The notes: generated by a model not told the origin, from the sequence alone. A stretch of 64,000 nucleotides of DNA from Limnoperna fortunei (GCA_944474755.1 OX104125.1:43601899-43665898), one strand, 5' to 3'. Shown: positions 1 to 10,108, counted from the first letter of the stretch. A program made the numbers and translations.

Positions 1-161
1 AAAAGTAACATCGAAAAGCAATTAAATAAACTAAAACTAACTACACTTACAAGACTTGTTATCCAGGAAATGCAGTAGTTACTGCTACTGTTACCCTGGT
101 ATAATTGAAAAATAGAATACAGTACAACCTCCCCCGCTGATGATGTATGCTCTTGTTGTAG
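1..161 (+). other. TACC: intron segment upstream of TACC exon
   Basis: This stretch ends in a polypyrimidine-rich run and TTGTTGTAG, a good 3' splice site, directly before the coiled-coil exon at 162. No open coding segment was seen in it, so it is read as the 3' part of an intron of the TACC-family gene that enters the window from the left. Confidence 0.6.
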
Positions 162-282
162 ATTGATGGCTGACCACGAAACACTAAAAGCAGATTTTGA
201 AACTGAATCATCCAAGAATAAAATCACATTAAAACGTAAAGAAATGGAACTTCAAGGTCTTCAAAACCAGCTGGATCAAAAG
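162..282 (+). CDS. TACC: TACC-family protein, penultimate coding exon (partial gene)
   Basis: This exon runs from the acceptor TTGTTGTAG to the donor AAG|GTAATA. The first base completes a codon from the previous exon, and the remaining 40 codons stay open and end in phase 0. The peptide is charged and helical (LMADHETLKADFETES, then KRKEMELQGLQNQLDQK) with heptad-like leucine and glutamine spacing, as expected of a parallel coiled coil. Joined to the exon at 3670 it forms the typical end of a TACC domain. TACC proteins work at centrosomes and spindle microtubules, where the C-terminal coiled coil binds XMAP215/ch-TOG partners. Most of the gene (the N-terminus and most of the roughly 200-residue TACC domain) lies left of the window. 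The family call rests mainly on the joined C-terminus; another long coiled-coil protein is the alternative. Confidence 0.8.
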
Positions 283-309
283 GTAATAAATTTAGTTTTA
301 TTACTTTTT

Positions 310-780
310 TCCCATATGCAGTAATCAAATACAAAATATGGCTGCCAGGGCCATTAATGAATTCTGTATCATGGCTAAAATTCAGAAATGGACCTAAGAT
401 GGTCCTCTACAAAGTTATAGTTTTTTGTGCTGATTCAAAATCCAAGATGTCCACCACTGCAGAACACAGCTTAACATAGGACCTTATGGGAAAAACCATG
501 CAAACAGTTTTTTTTTGTATGAAATGTTCACACAATTAAACCAAATAATGCAAATTGTCAATCTTGGATAGTTGTCTTATTATTTTGAGTTTTTTGAGCC
601 TATAGAGAATTCAACATGGCTGCCAGAGCCTCTCTGACTCTGGTGTAATTGTTCAGTAAGAGGGACTAACATTCAGCCTCTGTGGTGTATTTGTTTAGTG
701 AGAGGGACATCTGTTCAGCCTCTGGCTTAAGTAGAAACCTCTATGGCTGACATGTATTTGGTCATAGATACACTGCTGTT
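310..780 (+). repeat. dispersed repeat, same family as 5600-6640
   Basis: The segment holds the phrases ATGGCTGCCAG, AAGATGGTCCTC, AATCCAAGATG and AACACAGCTTAACATAGGACC. All of these recur, diverged, in the longer block at 5600-6640. It has no open frame of note and is read as a decayed copy of one non-coding dispersed family inside the TACC intron. Confidence 0.55.
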
Positions 781-823
781 CTACCTCTAATTTAATTGTT
801 CATTGAAAGCGACCTCTGTACTA

Positions 824-1640
824 ACCTGGTCTCCTGATGCAATATTCGAAAGCTTCACTTTCAAATATAACACCAAGCATTTTGATTGGTTGATAATATG
901 ACACCATTTAAAATCACATGCACATCTTTTTTTATACGCCCATTGAAGGTTGTATTATGGGAACACCCATGGCGTGCGGGGGACAGCATCCACAGCGATG
1001 TCTGCTCTGTAACTCAAACATTTGTTATCCGATCTTCATGAAACTTGGGGAAAATGTTTATGGGCATTATATCGCAGCCATGTTCGATAACCAGGAAAAT
1101 CATTTCAGCTACTCCAGAGTTAAGGCCCTTTATTTATTAAAAAAATGGCAAATTCACCTTGTCTGCTCTATAACTCAAACAGTTGTTGTCTGATCTTTAT
1201 GAAAGCTGGTTAAAATGTTTATGAGCATAATATCTCAACCATGATTGATAACCAGCCAAATTGCTTCAGCCACTTCAGAGGTATTGCCTTATTTATTAAA
1301 AAAATGGCAAATTTTTGATGGACGTATTTGCAGCACTTTGGCAATACCTTTTCTTCATAAAATTTAAATATATAGTAACTTTACTTTTAAATTATGAAAT
1401 CTTAATGTTAACTTAGCTGAGAAATGTAAACATTGACCGTAGTAAAGAGAATGACGTCATAATACTTTCTGTCTACTTGAACATATCTATATTACAAAAT
1501 GGTTAGTCTAGAGAATATCCAAATGTCAAATTTCAATGCTGTATCGTTGAATCCATTGCCCTGACCTGACATTATATCCTAAGGACCCTTATGCTAAAGA
1601 GGATATCATCGTCAGAGTACCAGAATACTTCTGTCGTGCC
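824..1640 (+). repeat. dispersed repeat copy A, interrupted (pair with 38055-38395)
   Basis: The left part (824-917) contains ACCTGGTCTCCTG, AAGCTTCACTT, CAAATATAACACCA and TTTAAAATCACATGCA. The right part (about 1550-1637) contains the GAGGATATCATCGTCAG and GTACCAGAATA phrases. Both parts recur in the same order at 38055-38395. In this copy they are separated by about 630 bp that includes the two-unit repeat at 918-1320, so another sequence seems to have inserted between them. Confidence 0.6.
918..1320 (+). repeat. two-unit dispersed repeat, about 161-bp period
   Basis: Two diverged direct copies each begin near TCTGCTCTRTAACTC (1001 and 1162) and end in TTATTAAAAAAATGGCAAA. The open frame across the first unit contains no recognisable domain and does not look like a gene. 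Confidence 0.55.
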
Positions 1641-1908
1641 TCTGTGCCTTAATAAGTTAACTTATTAATTAGAGTTTAATAAATGGGGGTTTAAAGAAGG
1701 TTATGCCAGTGACTATAAATTGTGCAGATTATTTCATGGCTGGACATACAGCATGAAGGAAGTGTATGAAAATCTTGTTGGCTTGGCATTGGAGAAAAGT
1801 ACATGTGAAATATCTTTGTATGTGCTGACGGATGTCTTAAATGTTCTAGTTCCAAGCTGATTCACTTGTTGGTCATAACCAGTGCTGTTAAAAACGAACA
1901 TTTTTGGT

Positions 1909-2138
1909 GGCCTCGGTGGATGAGTGGTTAAGGTAGTTCGTCTACTATTGATCACTTGGTCTGTCAAAACTGTGTTAGTCCGTTTCAGTCTCACTGCAGG
2001 TAGGGTGCGCTGGACTCCTATCTTGACAAGGATTGCCAATTTTCCTACCAAAGGTCGGGAGCTTCCTCCCCCAATAAAAACTGGATGCTATGATATAGCT
2101 GAAAAGTGGGGTTAAACAAAAAACAAAACAAACAAACC
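1909..2138 (+). repeat. tRNA-derived SINE with (AAAC)n-type tail
   Basis: The 5' tRNA-like head GGCCTCGGTGGATGAGTGG includes an A-box-like segment. It is followed by the family body (GTCTGTCAA, GACAAGGATTGCCA, TTTTCCTACC, CTGGATGCTATGATATAGC) and ends in an A/C-rich AAAC tail. The body is shortened, with CTTGACAAGG instead of the fuller form seen in other copies. It lies inside the last TACC intron in the sense orientation. Confidence 0.85.
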
Positions 2139-2599
2139 AATTAGGCATCAGAACGAAGGCTGTACCTGTTGAAAATAAAATATCATGATTTGTTTAGAAT
2201 TTATTGGGAATACCTAATGGCAATTTACTTTTTCACTGACTTTACTCAGTCTTCCCGAAATGTGCCGGTCCGCCAGACCCGACCGGCAAAAAACAGCCAA
2301 ATTTAACTCCGGTCCGGCAAATTTGTTAAATTTACAACAAAAATGTTAAATTGGTCCGGCAGTATTTGTGTTTAGGTCCGACAACCCAAGAACTAATTTC
2401 GCAAAGACTTTTTACTTGTTATTTAAAGATGTGTAATACCCATAGAAGTGATTTAAAACTTTGGGTGCCATGCACTAGTATGTTCTGACAGAACAGACCT
2501 TATATGAAATACCTTTTAATCGCCTCTCTCCCATAATTTTTGACCAGGTTTCACGAACCTGGGTAATATATAGTATGGTGAAGTTGGGCAGTAGGGCGC

Positions 2600-3420
2600 G
2601 GAAAATAGGGTATCAATTTTGTGTAATCTACTTCAACTGAAACTTCACAGATTTTACATGTATTAATGTTGTGCACCAGTCCTGTTATTATGGAGGTGTT
2701 CAAGGATTTTTTTCCTAAATTTCCAGACATGGGAACTTAGTCAATTTTGTCTCGCCTGCAACAAAAGTCTCTGGAGGCGAGACATATGTATAGCAATCTG
2801 GCGGCGGCACTGTGGCATAAACACTTGGACATCTTGCTTCATATCTTTGTAAGCCCAAGCCCTAGGTCCATCACAATTTCATGGTCCAGCGACTACGTTA
2901 AAGTTTTTGTATTGGGGCAGTTCCTCAGTAACTATGCATGGTAGGATGACAATATTTGGTAGACAGGTTGCTGCTGAAGAGTACATGTCTGTCTGGCAGG
3001 TGTCATCTGACCTTGACCTCAATTTCATGGTCCAGCTACTTAATTAAAGTTTTAGGGTTAGGTTCGTTTCTCTGTAACCATGCATTCTGTATTTTTAAAT
3101 GATAACAATTTAATGCTATTTATGTAATGCTTATGATGAAATTTATTTTTGTTACTGATGCGGAATGCAGGCGAGACATTTTTCTGTGTCCGCACTTGTT
3201 CAGAATGTTTGCAGAAGACAGGACCTATTGTGTGTTATGAACTCCTCCTACAGAGATTGTACATGTATTGAAGTTGTGCACTTGCTATTCTGGAATTGTT
3301 TGAGGATTTTTTCCAGACTTTGGAACTCAGTCATTTTTGAGAACATTTGCAGAATACAGTGCCTATTTTGTGTAATCAACTCCATTTTTTTTGCTCAAAC
3401 CCAAAACCTACTTTCAACAT
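2600..3420 (+). repeat. dispersed repeat block with short inverted termini
   Basis: A segment at about 2745-3178 begins GTCTCGCCTGCA and ends TGCAGGCGAGAC, a perfect 12-bp inverted pair. On both sides lie diverged copies of another unit, with ACATGTATT, GTTGTGCAC and GGAACTTAGTCA/GGAACTCAGTCA recurring at about 2660-2745 and 3260-3335. The pattern suggests an inverted-repeat element sitting in a tandem repeat, but the junctions are too diverged to define a target duplication. Confidence 0.5.
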
Positions 3421-3669
3421 ATTGTAAACCATTCCCTATTTATTAAGGCATTTGCTTCGCAACATGGCCATTTCAGACTTTTGTGATTTTTTCAGAATAG
3501 TCATTTAAAAATAAGAAACTTTCATTCACTTAGTTTGAAGTATTTCAACCCAGTTTCACAAAAAGTCTCAAGTCCTTAACAAGACAAACAACATTTGACT
3601 AGTGTTAAAACTTTTTGTCCTACGGGGGCCAGACTTAATTCATTCATTTATCTATTAAATTTGTTGTAG

Positions 3670-3729
3670 ATTAAAGAAAACACAGAATTAACCACCTTGT
3701 GTGATGAACTGGTCGCAAAAGTGAAATAG
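3670..3729 (+). CDS. TACC: TACC-family protein, terminal coding exon with stop
   Basis: After the acceptor TTGTTGTAG the frame reads IKENTELTTLCDELVAKVK and stops at TAG 3727-3729. The peptide matches the conserved end of TACC proteins, which typically finish in a K-E-N-E-E-L-T-x-I-C-D-(D/E)-L-I-(A/S)-K pattern. The preceding exon ends in QLDQK in phase 0, so the joined QLDQK-IKENTELT reads continuously, which supports both exon calls. The last codons and the stop are included in a tandem duplication of about 40 bp, but translation ends in the first copy so the protein is unaffected. Confidence 0.85.
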   Translation: MKENTELTTLCDELVAKVK

Positions 3730-3792
3730 ATTACTCGTGTCAATCATATGTGTAGCAAAAGTGAAATAGATTACTCGTGTCAATCATGTGTA
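3715..3792 (+). repeat. 40-bp tandem duplication covering the TACC stop codon
   Basis: GCAAAAGTGAAATAGATTAC and the bases after it occur twice, at 3715-3754 and 3755-3792. The copies differ only by a small indel and change near CAATCATATGTGTA/CAATCATGTGTA. The first copy holds the real stop codon; the second lies in the 3' UTR. Confidence 0.9.
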
Positions 3793-4432
3793 ATTGTAAT
3801 TATTTGTACATGTATGTATTGAATTAAGTCGCCTTAAAACAAAGTTTTGTTTTGTTATTGTTTTTGCACCGTTTCTTATTATTAAAAATGGCCAAAACAG
3901 TTTTGGGGACATTATTAATGCAGTTTCTTATTCTTCTTATTATTATACTTTTTCTCCTTCAAAGACATGAACTTAGACACTTGTTGTTTTTGTTGTAGCA
4001 TAAAAACCTTCATTGTATTTAACAATTTCTTTTATCTCTGTTATTATTTTGAATTGCATGGAGCATTTTTTTCTTTATGCCATTTAATCTTGTTACAGTG
4101 GTTTCAGTGTTCAATACCAGGAAGTACTTTTCAATATTTTGAAGGTACCCAAGTCTTTTCAGACCTGATATTTTTATGAAGTATTTTTGGGATTTCAGTA
4201 ATTTCAGCCTGTACTGTGCACGATCTAAGGCAAATAATAGTGCTGGGTATTGGTCCACTTTGATATAACTAGTCAACTCCTTTCATCTGGTGTTGCTCTA
4301 AATTGCCTCACCTAGCAAAATATATTCAGAGTAACAGTGATAATAACAGTAATATCATGTTATATGCCAAAATATGTCCCAATCAGAGAAGGTGTAGAGC
4401 ACTCCCGACTGTGTCATCCATGACGTCTTCTA

Positions 4433-4834
4433 GTCTGGGAACATATTTACAAATGTAGCATAGAGCTTGGACATGCAATACTATTGTTTACGTCTTATAG
4501 CCTGGGGACATATATTTACAAATGTAGCATAGAGCTTGGACCATGCAATACTATTGTTTACGTCTTATAGCCTTGGGACATATATTTACAAATGTAGCAT
4601 AGAGCTTGGACCATGCAATACTATTGTTTACGTCTTATAGCCTGGGGACATATATTTACAAATGTAGCATAGAGCTTGGACCATGCAAGACTATTGTTGA
4701 CGTCTTATAGCCTTGGGACATATATTTACAAATGTAGCATAGAGCTTGGACCATGCACGACTATTGTTTACGTCTTATAGCCTGGGGACATATATTTACA
4801 AATGTAGCATAGAGCTTGGACCATGCAAGACTGT
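4433..4834 (+). repeat. minisatellite, 70-bp unit, about 5.8 copies
   Basis: Units start at about 4501, 4571, 4641, 4711 and 4781, spaced exactly 70 bp, with a shorter leading unit from about 4433. Each unit holds ACATATATTTACAAATGTAG, CATAGAGCTTGGACCATGCA and CTATTGTTKACGTCTTATAG. The start of successive units alternates CCTGGGG / CCTTGGG / CCTGGGG / CCTTGGG / CCTGGGG, which points to growth by duplicating a two-unit block. Confidence 0.95.
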
Positions 4835-5133
4835 TATAAATAGTCATGTTTTTACCTGACTTTAGTTGATAACTTGTATAGAAAAATGTATTTAAAGAAT
4901 TGATACTATTATATTTTTGAGTAGTAATTTAATTTATACATGTACTTGTATACCTAACTAGAAGATTTGTATCGACTGTGTTTTCACATAATGACATGTG
5001 CTATACATGTATAATAAGTGTTTGTTTTCATCTTTATTATAAATTCTCCTTTCTTCCTTTCTGTCCTTTCTTCCCTCCATCTTTATTAAGATTGTTACAT
5101 TATTTGTAAATGTTACTGTTGTTCATGTGCAGG

Positions 5134-5139
5134 AATAAA
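5134..5139 (+). terminator. TACC: candidate poly(A) signal for TACC
   Basis: A canonical AATAAA hexamer is followed by T-rich and A-rich sequence, about 1.4 kb past the stop codon. Confidence 0.45.
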
Positions 5140-5169
5140 TTTTTGAAGAAAATAATTATTTACTTTTTT

Positions 5170-5563
5170 TATGCCCCCTCGACGACATTTTGGGGGGGGG
5201 GCATTAAGTTTTACTCATGTCCGTCCGTACGTACGAACGTACACGTGCGAACGAATTTCCGTCAAGCTTTTCTCAGAAACCATACATGAGAACAATTTGA
5301 AATTTGGCAGGGTGGTTCAGTATCACAAGTTGTACGTCCTAAGCGAATTTCAGACCTGTCGAACAACTACTTCCTGTTTGGGACTTCATTTGTACGTAAA
5401 TACGTCCGTCCGTATGTACGAATTTCCGTCAAGCTTTTCTCAGAAACCGTACATGAGAACAATTTGAAATTTAGCAGGGTGGTTCAGTATCACAATTTGT
5501 ACGTCCTAGGCGACTTTTAGACATGTCGGACAACTACTTCCTGTTTGGGACTTCATTTAGTGG
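5170..5563 (+). repeat. dispersed element with ATGCCCCC/GGGGGCAT ends
   Basis: The block starts ATGCCCCCTCGA and ends GTGGGGGCAT, an 8-bp inverted pair. Inside are two direct copies of a unit of about 170 bp starting with CGTCCGT-rich sequence and carrying AATTTCCGTCAAGC, TTTCTCAGAAACC, GCAGGGTGGTTCAGTATCAC and CTACTTCCTGTTTGGGACTT. Sequences of this style are common in bivalve genomes. It contains no credible protein. Confidence 0.7.
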
Positions 5564-5599
5564 GGGCATCTGTTTCCCATGGACACATTCTTCGATATT

Positions 5600-6640
5600 T
5601 TTTTTTTATCTCGCCTGATTCAAAGGGTCATGTGAGCTATTCTGATCATTTGGCGTCTGTCGTTTTTGGCCGTAAACTGTTTATATTTCAATCTTCTGCA
5701 AAACCATCAGGCCAATTGGAACCAAACTTGGCAGGAATGTTTATTAGATGGTTTTCAACAAAGTTTTATTTTAATGTGCTAATTAAGTATTCAAGATGGT
5801 TGCCAGGGATATCAATGTGTTCTGATTGGCTAATTTCAAATAATTTCAAAAATCTTCCCACAAACATTTTGGCCAATTGGTTTGAATGCATAAATGTACT
5901 TTAGATGGTCGTCTTCAAAGTTTTGTTTGTCTTGATCCAAATCCATAGAACAAAGCTTAACATAGAATCTATTGGAAAATCTTATAAACAACTTAATCTG
6001 CGAAACTGTTCCAAACAATTAGAGAGTTTTTGGAGCCAATTAGAAATTGAACATGGCTGCCAGGTCCACTAATGCGTTCTGATTAGATGAATTGAAAAAC
6101 TCACAAAATCACTGGGCAAATTGACTTAAAATATTGGAAAAAAGTACCTTAGATGGTCCTCTTCAAAGCACCGATCCAAAATCCAAGATGGCCGCCATCA
6201 TGGAACACAGCTTAACATAGGACCATACCGGAAAAACGTAGTTTCTTTCTCAAAACTGTTCAATGAAAAAATATCTAGAAAAGAAGCTTGGATACTTATC
6301 TTATTATTTCGAGTTTTTTTAGCTTATTTGGAAAATTCAACAGGCTGTCAGGGCTGCTTAAGCGTTCTGATTGGCTGAAATTCCCAAATTTGTTTCCTGC
6401 CAAAACGCTTAGGCATAAAAATTGTGATATTGTAGAAATGTACCTCAGATGTTTGCGTGTTTTGTGCAAATCCTAAATCCGAGATTGATGACAGTGGCAT
6501 ATAACTTAAAATACGACCTAGGTTAAAATTATTGAGAGTCTTCTCAGAGCTGTCCTACACATCAATACCAAATCCGCAAAAATAAAGCCAAAATAGTTCT
6601 CATGATTTAGAGTTTTTGCTCCCGATTGGAAATTCAACAT
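5600..6640 (+). repeat. long dispersed repeat of ATGGCTGCCAG/AAGATGGTCC type
   Basis: At least four diverged internal repeats carry a 'misty' pattern: TTCTGATTGGCT, GGCCAATTGG, CAAGATGG, GCTTAACATAGGACC and AATTCAACA. It matches the shorter block at 310-780. It opens with TATCTCGCCTGATTCAAAGG and has no reading frame typical of a gene. Confidence 0.6.
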
Positions 6641-6814
6641 GCTATCGATTTCCTTTTTGTTATGTATTTTCCGATTGATTCTTATAATAAATATTCAAGT
6701 CAAATTTCTGGAGGAATGTAACAGCTCTCTTTGGGATTATGTAAAAGTATTTTCTGCATCGCTCAACATGCAAGAAATTATACTTCTCAAGCTTTACATA
6801 AAGTTTACTATATA

Positions 6815-7309
6815 CGACGTCTTTTTCGTGCCAAACAACAAATAGAAAAAAATCTTATATCGTTTGAACGGTTTATTAAATCGTTGAATCGATTTAATAA
6901 ACCGTTCAAACGATTTAATAAACCGTTGTAACGTTGAAACGAATTAATAAATCGTTAAAACGATTTAATAAACCGTCCAAACGATTTAATAAACCGTTCA
7001 AACTATTTAATAACCGTTCAAACGATTTAATAAACCGTTGGAACGATTTAAAAAAACCGTTGTAACGATTTAATAAACCGTTGTAACGATTTCACAAACC
7101 GTTCAAACGATTTAATAAATCGTAACGATTTAATGAATCATTGTAACAATTTACCAAATCGTTGAAACGATTTAGTAAACCGTTCAAACGATTTAATAAA
7201 CCGTTCAAACGAAATAAGATTTAATAAGTATTTTCTGCATCGCTCAACAACGTTCAAACGAAATAAGAAATTTTTTTTCTATTTGTTGTTTGGCACGAAT
7301 AAGCCGTCG
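6815..7309 (+). mobile_element. inverted-repeat element with a self-complementary tandem core
   Basis: The left arm (6815-6870) and right arm (7251-7309) are near reverse complements, sharing CGTGCCAAACAACAAATAG, a poly-A/poly-T run and CGTTTGAACG/CGTTCAAACG. TA lies directly outside both arms, compatible with a Tc1/mariner-style TA duplication. Between the arms is a run of about fifteen diverged units of the form AACGATTTAATAAACCGTT. No transposase frame is present, so this would be non-autonomous. A 21-bp piece starting GTATTTTCTGCATCGCTC occurs both outside the left arm (6747) and inside the right end (7228). Confidence 0.6.
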
Positions 7310-7853
7310 TAACTAGAGCTGTCAATCTCTCGCACAAAAGTTAAAAATTAGATTGTCTCCCTTACTCCCTGTCTCATTAACTTTTTGATCTTCCGTTAAA
7401 TGTTTATGGTGTACAGAGGAAGAAAGAATGCAAAACATTTAATTACAGTAGAATTGAACGTAAAGTTAAATTTGTTTATACTATGCACTATGCATAAACA
7501 TGTCCATTGGTTTGAATGGGATTCAATGCCACTTACAGCTATAGCGTGTATTAAGGGACGGACCATTTAACTTGAAAGGGGGGCCTTGGTTTTTTGTTTT
7601 GGTCAGAAAATTTTTTGCAATATTTATTTCTTGAAGGCGTCGCGACAGAATATTTTTTTTCATTATTAGCATTATTTTTATTTTTTTCTTACCCTCTGCT
7701 TCTATAGGGACGTTTATTATCTGAGCGGGATGGGAACTTTCAGTCACTGTCTTGACAATTTTTGTGCTTCCTTTTTGAGTCAAACTTTGTTATCTTGAAA
7801 GAACTATACTAAACCAATTATATTCTTTTACCTCCATTATTTAATGGTTTATT
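7310..7853. other. no gene seen
   Basis: AT-rich sequence with scattered short open frames but no conserved motif. It ends at the fold-back element that starts at 7854. Confidence 0.5.
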
Positions 7854-8077
7854 CACAGGCACTTGGGGTCAGGATAATTTTTTATGGAATAAAATGCCAA
7901 TAAATGAGTTTACAGTGTGTATTCACTCTTTGGTAACTGGTCTGACATGTCTCATTGTGAAATATTGACACCAGAAAAACAATATATTTCTCTTATTTTT
8001 CTGGTGTCAATATTTCACAATGAGACATGTCAGACTAGTACCAAACGAGTAAATTATCCTGACCCCAAGTGCCTGTG
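7854..8077. mobile_element. 224-bp fold-back MITE with TTTATT duplication
   Basis: The element starts CACAGGCACTTGGGGTCAGG and ends with the reverse complement, CCTGACCCCAAGTGCCTGTG. A second, inner inverted pair (TGACATGTCTCATTGTGAAA and its complement) surrounds a short loop near 7980. It is directly flanked by TTTATT on both sides (7848-7853 and 8078-8083). It has no coding capacity. The superfamily is uncertain. Confidence 0.85.
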
Positions 8078-8135
8078 TTTATTATCATAGAAGAAACCAG
8101 TTGATATTTTCTGGAAGTTTTTTTTTGTTTTTATA

Positions 8136-8945
8136 TTTTATGTACTTATCAGTAATGACGAATTCAACCGGAACTACATTATGTTTCATAGCTTTATACA
8201 AGGATTTCATGATTTTCCCCCTTTGTAAGTGAGTTTAAGTGAGTCCCCCCCCCCTTTTCACGAGGTATGCATTTCTTATCAGTAATGACGAATTCAACAG
8301 GAACTACATGATGTATCATGCCTTCATACAAGGGTGTCTAGTCCGAGAATCCTCTGCCGTTCAACACTTTTTTAGGGACCCCGCTCCCATCAAAGTCTAA
8401 AAAAGAGTTGGACTGCACATGATTCTCGGACTAAAGGGTGTCATATGCTTTTTCCCCTTTGCAAGTGAGTTAACAGCGATTTTTCCCCTTTTAATAAGGT
8501 ACGCATTTCTTATCAGTAATGACGAATTCGACCGAAACTAAACGATGTATCATACATTCGTACAAGGAGTTCATGATTTTCCCCTGTGTAAGTGAGATGA
8601 CAGTGTGTCCCCCTCCCTTTTGATGTGCTAAGCATTCCTTATCGCAGTAATGACGAATTAAACAGGAACTACATGATGTATCTTACTTTATACCAGGAAT
8701 TCGTGCTTTCCCCCTTTGTAAGTGAGTTGACAGTGAATTATCCTCCCCCCCCCCCCATTTCATGAACTACATAATAAATTAAAAGGGCATCATACTTTTC
8801 CCGTTTTTCAGTGAGTTGACAATGAGGTTCCCCAGTTTGATGAGGTACGCATTCCTGATCAGTAATGACGAATTCGACCGGAACTACATGATGTATCATA
8901 CCTTTATAGATTAAAAGGGTGTCATGCTTTTTCTACTTTGTAAGC
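8136..8945 (+). repeat. tandem array, 130-bp unit, about six partial copies
   Basis: AGTAATGACGAATTC-type anchors lie at 8151, 8281, 8515, 8646 and 8861. Each is followed by GGAACTACATGATGTATCAT, a CATGATTTTCCCC segment and TAAGTGAGTT. The 234-bp gap between the second and third anchors becomes exactly 130 bp when the 95-bp element at 8339-8433 and its 9-bp duplication are removed. The last gap (215 bp) includes an extra partial unit. C-runs inside the units vary in length. Confidence 0.85.
8339..8433. mobile_element. 95-bp fold-back MITE, TAGTCCGAGAATC termini, 9-bp TSD
   Basis: The element begins TAGTCCGAGAATC and ends GATTCTCGGACTA, a perfect 13-bp TIR, with partly complementary interior arms (TTTTTTAG/CTAAAAAA). 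It is bounded by perfect 9-bp copies of AAGGGTGTC at 8330-8338 and 8434-8442. It sits inside one unit of the 130-bp array; neighbouring units lack it and act as empty sites. Confidence 0.9.
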
Positions 8946-9574
8946 TTTACTGTAATAATTTTCAAACGATAATTGTACATGCGATGGATAATTTTTATAC
9001 CGAATGTCTGCTGACGTGGAATAATCGAATTTACCGCCCTTCCAGATATTTTATTGAAAATAGTAGTTTCACAGTGATTTTTTTTGCAGCTGGTTTCTGT
9101 AAGGTAAATTTGCCGTGAAAATCACCATATTTGCAACGGTAAATGAGAATAAAATATCTTTGATTATTAGCTTATGAAATACATATAGTTTTCATCAAAG
9201 GATTTCCTTACTTAGAAGACAAGCTTTCGCTTTAAGTCTTTTAAAGTTGTCAGTTTATGTTTTTCATTCATGAAATCACTTTATCTACAAACAAGACCTA
9301 AGAATGTAGATTCAATTTTGTTTGATATTAGTTTATAATGGATTTGACTATAACTAAACCAAAAAGCCTGCACTACGCATGCTTGAGTTAGTTGCTGGCA
9401 TTTTCTGTTAAAATAACCCCTAAGACTCAATCTTAAAGAGACTACCTTTGAGAACAATGCCAGAAGTACTATCGAATTATTATCCCTTTGTGTTGTCATA
9501 CCCATGTATTTTTAAATTGTAAATGTTTGTTTATATTGCTAGATCCAACTAGGTGTAAATAAAATTTAAAAAAA

Positions 9575-9576
9575 AA

Positions 9577-9669
<93 letters not shown>

Positions 9670-9671
9670 AA
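9575..9671. repeat. (AAAT)n microsatellite
   Basis: About two dozen uninterrupted AAAT repeats follow an A-rich stretch. The minus-strand open frame through it (a Leu-Phe-Ile-Tyr repeat) is a product of the 4-bp repeat and not a protein. Confidence 0.98.
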
Positions 9672-9766
9672 TGGTATTATTATTATTATCTTGTTTGCAT
9701 CTTCCTAAAGCATTCGGGATTCGGTTCATCCCTTTGACAGTGGGAATGGTTTTTAATTTAATTGAT

Positions 9767-10021
9767 TTAAACTCTCGTTGGTATATTAGCTGACCCCAAG
9801 ATAGTGATATTCTGGATCTCTTGGCAATCGGAACATCTCTCGTCCATTTCCATACGCGGAAATAACCGAGGTGATCCGATTGGAGCTCTTGGATGATTAA
9901 TATCAGTAGCCTTTTTGTATGACGTGTTTCGGAATACCTTTCCTTTATAATTCCAAATGATCCTATAACTACCTAAATCACTGTTGATGATACACCGAAG
10001 ATCCTGTAAATTTGTTTCCAA
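9767..10021 (-). other. unassigned 84-codon open frame
   Basis: The frame has mixed amino-acid use, including WNYKGKVFRNTSYKK, PRLFPRMEMD and two cysteines in CSDC, which is less low-complexity than most chance frames here. A possible acceptor, ATTTACAG, lies just inside its start. I do not recognise a domain, and no partner exon was seen. It could be an exon, a remnant of a mobile-element protein, or chance. Confidence 0.2.
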
Positions 10022-10108
10022 ATCTGTGTATTTACTGAGTTTTTAACCACATTTTAAGTCTTCGTATCTGTATGGAACTGCTATATCCACTGTCGGTCAC
10101 TGTTTTTT

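Larger units (their letters stand above)
283..3669 (+). other. TACC: last TACC intron, packed with repeats
   Basis: The intron is bounded by GTAATA at 283 and TTGTTGTAG at 3661-3669. Both flanking exons break at codon boundaries, so removing the intron keeps the frame. It contains several dispersed repeats and one SINE, listed separately, and no other supported exon. A short recurring GGTCCGGCA-type motif at about 2265-2385 looks like another decayed repeat of unknown family. Confidence 0.7.
3730..5160 (+). other. TACC: probable TACC 3' UTR
   Basis: No coding potential was seen after the TAG at 3729. An AATAAA at 5134-5139 is the best poly(A) signal downstream; an ATTAAA near 3882 is a possible earlier one. 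If the distal signal is used, the 3' UTR is about 1.4 kb and includes the 70-bp minisatellite. The extent is inferred from sequence only. Confidence 0.45.

Noticed and set aside
1734..2051. 105-codon minus frame and the opposing + frame at 1924-2115
   Set aside because: Much of each crosses a SINE copy in the TACC intron.
9496..9729. Leu-Phe-Ile-Tyr repeat proteins on the minus strand (also at 43175 and 62994)
   Set aside because: They are translations of (AAAT)n or (AAAC)n microsatellites.
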